This document shows, piece by piece, positions 62,027-64,000 of a DNA stretch of 64,000 nucleotides. Numbering within the stretch: position 1 is the first letter of the stretch; the number at the start of each line of letters is the position of its first letter. The position numbers and the translations under genes are program-made. This DNA is from Georgenia ruanii (lineage in GTDB: Bacteria; Actinomycetota; Actinomycetes; Actinomycetales; Actinomycetaceae), in assembly GCF_009193175.1 (NCBI RefSeq), contig NZ_VUKE01000014.1, positions 62,001-126,000 of the forward strand, read 5' to 3'. The notes under the pieces were generated by a model, which did no database searches, was not told the origin of the DNA, and saw only the letters and a program-made list of their open reading frames with translations.

Positions 62027-62375
62027 GGTGTTTCTCCGGGTCTGGACGGGCGGGATCGGCGTTGGAAGAAACGCTATTCAGCCGATATCCACGGCCCGGT
62101 GACGCCCGGTGCCCGGGAGATCCACAGTTGGGTAACAACGCCCGGTGGGCCCCGCGCTCGCCGGCGCTGCCTGCACAGCTCGCCGACCCTGTGCTCACAG
62201 GCGTGCCGCCCGTGCCGGTCGGCCCGCTGCTGGGCAGCACGCCGTCTCACGTCGAGAGTCAGCGGCCCGTGGTCACCGACCGTCGTGGGACCGTCTGAGC
62301 CGGAGGGCGGCCGGGCCGAGACCTGCGGCACCCGCCCCGCAGAACGCAAGAAGAACGACGAGGAGGTCGCCAGCG
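62027..62375. promoter_or_regulatory. Divergent region between the TasA-like and GlcD-like genes
   Basis: A 349-nt gene-free region. On the left, an AT-richer patch (62066-62090, containing GAATAGCG on the minus strand) is a likely promoter for the export operon; a GATATCCAC/GATCCACAG pair occurs at 62085 and 62119. On the right the GlcD ribosome site is AGGAGG at 62361-62366. I see no operator that I can name. Confidence 0.45.
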
Positions 62376-63803
62376 ATGACACCGAGGACCCAGGACCCCG
62401 CGGCCACGGAAGCCTCGACCGTCGTCTCCGCGCTGCTCGCGACGCTGCCCGGACGGGTGCGGACTGCGGCGGCGGTGCTGGAGCCGTACCGGCGCGACCG
62501 GTCCGGTCGGGTCAGCGGTGGCCCGCCGCTCGCCGTCGTGGAGGCGCTGTCGGTGGCGGACGTCCAGGAGGCCTGCCGGATCGCGAGTGCCCACGGCGTA
62601 CCGATCGTGACGCGGGGCGCCGGGACCGGCCTGGCCGGCGGCGGCATCGCCGGCCCCGACGAGATCGTGCTGTCCACCCGCGCCATGGACCGCGTCCTGC
62701 GCGTCTCCCCGCAGAACCGCCTGGCGGTGGTCGAGCCCGGCATCCTCAACGCCGAGCTCAACGACCGGCTGGCCGAGCACGGCCTGTGGTGGGCTCCCGA
62801 TCCGGCCAGCCGGGAAATCTCCACCGTGGGCGGCAACATCGCCACCAACGCCGGCGGGCTGCTGTGCGCGAAGTACGGGGTCACCCGGGAGTCCGTCCTC
62901 TCGCTCAAGGTCGTCCTGGCCGACGGCCGGCTGATCCAGGTCGGCCACGACACCGTCAAGGGGGTCACCGGCCTGGACCTGTGCGCGTTGATGATCGGCT
63001 CGGAGGGCACGCTCGGGGTCATCGTCGAGTGCACCCTCCGGCTGCGCCCGCTGGTAAGCGGCCCGATCGCGACGATCGGCGCGTTCTTCCCCTCCGTCGA
63101 GCGGGCCGCGGCCGCCGCCGGCGACGTCGTCGCGGCCGGGTGGACGCCGGCCGTGATGGAGCTCATGGACCGCCGCACGCTGGAGTGCGTGGGCCGCTAC
63201 ACCGGCCAAGACCTCCTCGCGCGCGGCGACGCCCTGCTGCTGGTGCAGGTCGACGGGGCGGGGGCGCTGACCGAGGCGGACGCCGTGCACGACCTCGTCG
63301 TGGCCGCGGGCGGCGCCGCGGAGCTGACCACCGATGCCGCGGAGAGCTCCCGCTGGATGGACCTGCGCCGGCAGGCGTTCCCGGCCATCGAGAGCCTGGG
63401 GACGCTGCTCGTGGAAGACGTCGCGGTCCCGCTGGACCGGATGAGCGACATGTTCGCGCACGTGCGGCGCCTCGAGGGGCGCTACGGCGTCATCATCCCG
63501 ACGGCCTGCCATGCCGGGGACGGCAACCTGCATCCCACCTTCGCCTTCCAGGGCGAGGAGGTTCCCGCCGAGGTCTGGCAGGCGGCCGGGGAGGTGTTCG
63601 AGCATGCGCTCGCGCTCGGGGGCACCCTCTCCGGCGAGCACGGCATCGGGCTGCTCAAGCGCCGCTGGCTCGGGGACGAGCTCGGCGAGGACCAGCTCGA
63701 CCTGCAGCGCCAGATCAAGGCCGTCTTCGACCCTGCAGGGTTGCTCAACCCAGGCAAGGTCTTCCCGGACGACGACAGATCCGGCGAGCACGCGCTGTCC
63801 TGA
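62376..63803 (+). CDS. FAD-linked oxidase, glycolate-oxidase GlcD-like
   Basis: A 475-residue VAO-type oxidase. The FAD_binding_4 domain spans about residues 45-225 (GVPIVTRGAGTGLAGGGIAG, STVGGNIATNAGGLLCAKYG); the FAD-linked oxidase C-terminal domain follows (about 230-460, IPTACHAGDGNLHPTF, SGEHGIGLLKRRW). GlcD-like proteins oxidise glycolate, D-lactate or 2-hydroxyacids. ATG 62376, 9 nt after a perfect AGGAGG. Single gene. Confidence 0.93.
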   Translation: MTPRTQDPAATEASTVVSALLATLPGRVRTAAAVLEPYRRDRSGRVSGGPPLAVVEALSVADVQEACRIASAHGVPIVTRGAGTGLAGGGIAGPDEIVLSTRAMDRVLRVSPQNRLAVVEPGILNAELNDRLAEHGLWWAPDPASREISTVGGNIATNAGGLLCAKYGVTRESVLSLKVVLADGRLIQVGHDTVKGVTGLDLCALMIGSEGTLGVIVECTLRLRPLVSGPIATIGAFFPSVERAAAAAGDVVAAGWTPAVMELMDRRTLECVGRYTGQDLLARGDALLLVQVDGAGALTEADAVHDLVVAAGGAAELTTDAAESSRWMDLRRQAFPAIESLGTLLVEDVAVPLDRMSDMFAHVRRLEGRYGVIIPTACHAGDGNLHPTFAFQGEEVPAEVWQAAGEVFEHALALGGTLSGEHGIGLLKRRWLGDELGEDQLDLQRQIKAVFDPAGLLNPGKVFPDDDRSGEHALS

Positions 63804-63959
63804 CGGCGGAGCCCGGCCTGAGGCCCGTGACACGGCTCTCGCCCTTCGGTGACCGTCGGTCGTGCGTGCGTGCGGAAGTGGCCTCAGGGCAGGGCGGACG
63901 GCGCCCGGTGGTGGCGCCGTCCCTGAGCGACCGCTCGGCGCGCCGGTTCCCACGAGCGA

Positions 63960-63975
63960 TGTGATTCCGCTCACG
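63960..63975 (+). promoter_or_regulatory. CRP/GlxR-like site at the right edge
   Basis: TGTGA-TTCCGC-TCACG matches TGTGAN6TCACA at nine of ten fixed positions. The gene it would control lies beyond the window. A single match at the edge is weak evidence. Confidence 0.35.
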
Positions 63976-64000
63976 CTGACACGCGGTGTGAATGGGCGTC

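Noticed and set aside
1-64000. Genomic island borders, insertion sequences or prophage
   Set aside because: No integrase, transposase, att-like direct repeats or phage genes found; the single tRNA gene is intact and followed by a terminator, not an integrase.

Overview
The window is high-GC DNA from an actinomycete. Supporting evidence: a replicative helicase gene with actinobacterial-style GTG/TTG starts, an initiator tRNA with a C1:U72 mismatch and no encoded CCA, several F420/FMN luciferase-like oxidoreductases, lipobox lipoproteins and a GAF-less NarL/OmpR two-component repertoire. I infer Micrococcales or a near relative, but the sequence alone does not fix the genus. There is no rRNA, transposase, integrase, phage gene or CRISPR array; the region reads as chromosomal DNA carrying several catabolic islands.

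Layout. 1-6.1 kb: a partial VOC protein, a small membrane protein, a MATE exporter and, divergently, dnaB. The dnaB gene is split by a 415-residue intein with the features of a class 3 intein, and its upstream region is dense in DnaA-box-like motifs. 5.6-17.6 kb: an aromatic-degradation island. A minus-strand operon encodes a two-component Rieske dioxygenase, a 3Fe-4S ferredoxin, a ferredoxin reductase and a cis-dihydrodiol dehydrogenase. Around it lie an FAD monooxygenase, an extradiol ring-cleavage dioxygenase, an alpha/beta hydrolase, an orphan NMT1-type binding lipoprotein and two paralogous LysR regulators. 17.7-25.2 kb: a co-directional HyuA-HyuB-BKACE-acyl-CoA synthetase operon that may process a downstream product. 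25-34 kb: a receiver/thioredoxin-reductase-like fusion, a NarL-type two-component pair, a flotillin, an EamA exporter and an FMN reductase.

34-48 kb: a second catabolic unit holding two phosphotriesterase-like genes (one has lost nearly all metal ligands), an FAD monooxygenase, an HSL-type esterase, an MFS transporter, a metallo-beta-lactamase-fold hydrolase and a CocE-like hydrolase, then a TetR regulator and a ribose-type ABC importer. Near-identical TGACA-N3-TGTCA palindromes before the first gene and in the TetR/ABC intergenic region suggest one regulon. 48-56 kb: small VOC/YCII proteins, a DHA2 exporter, an anti-sigma-like ATPase, then an F420-type redox operon that includes a luciferase-like/berberine-bridge-oxidase fusion. 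56.4 kb: tRNA-fMet. 62.0-56.6 kb (minus): a SipW/TasA-like export operon whose genes overlap into a two-component system. 62.4-63.8 kb: a GlcD-type FAD oxidase.

Two separated loci (about 10.6 and 27.9 kb) carry the same 23-bp tandem repeat in opposite orientations, and in one of them the repeat supplies the stop codon of a response regulator gene.
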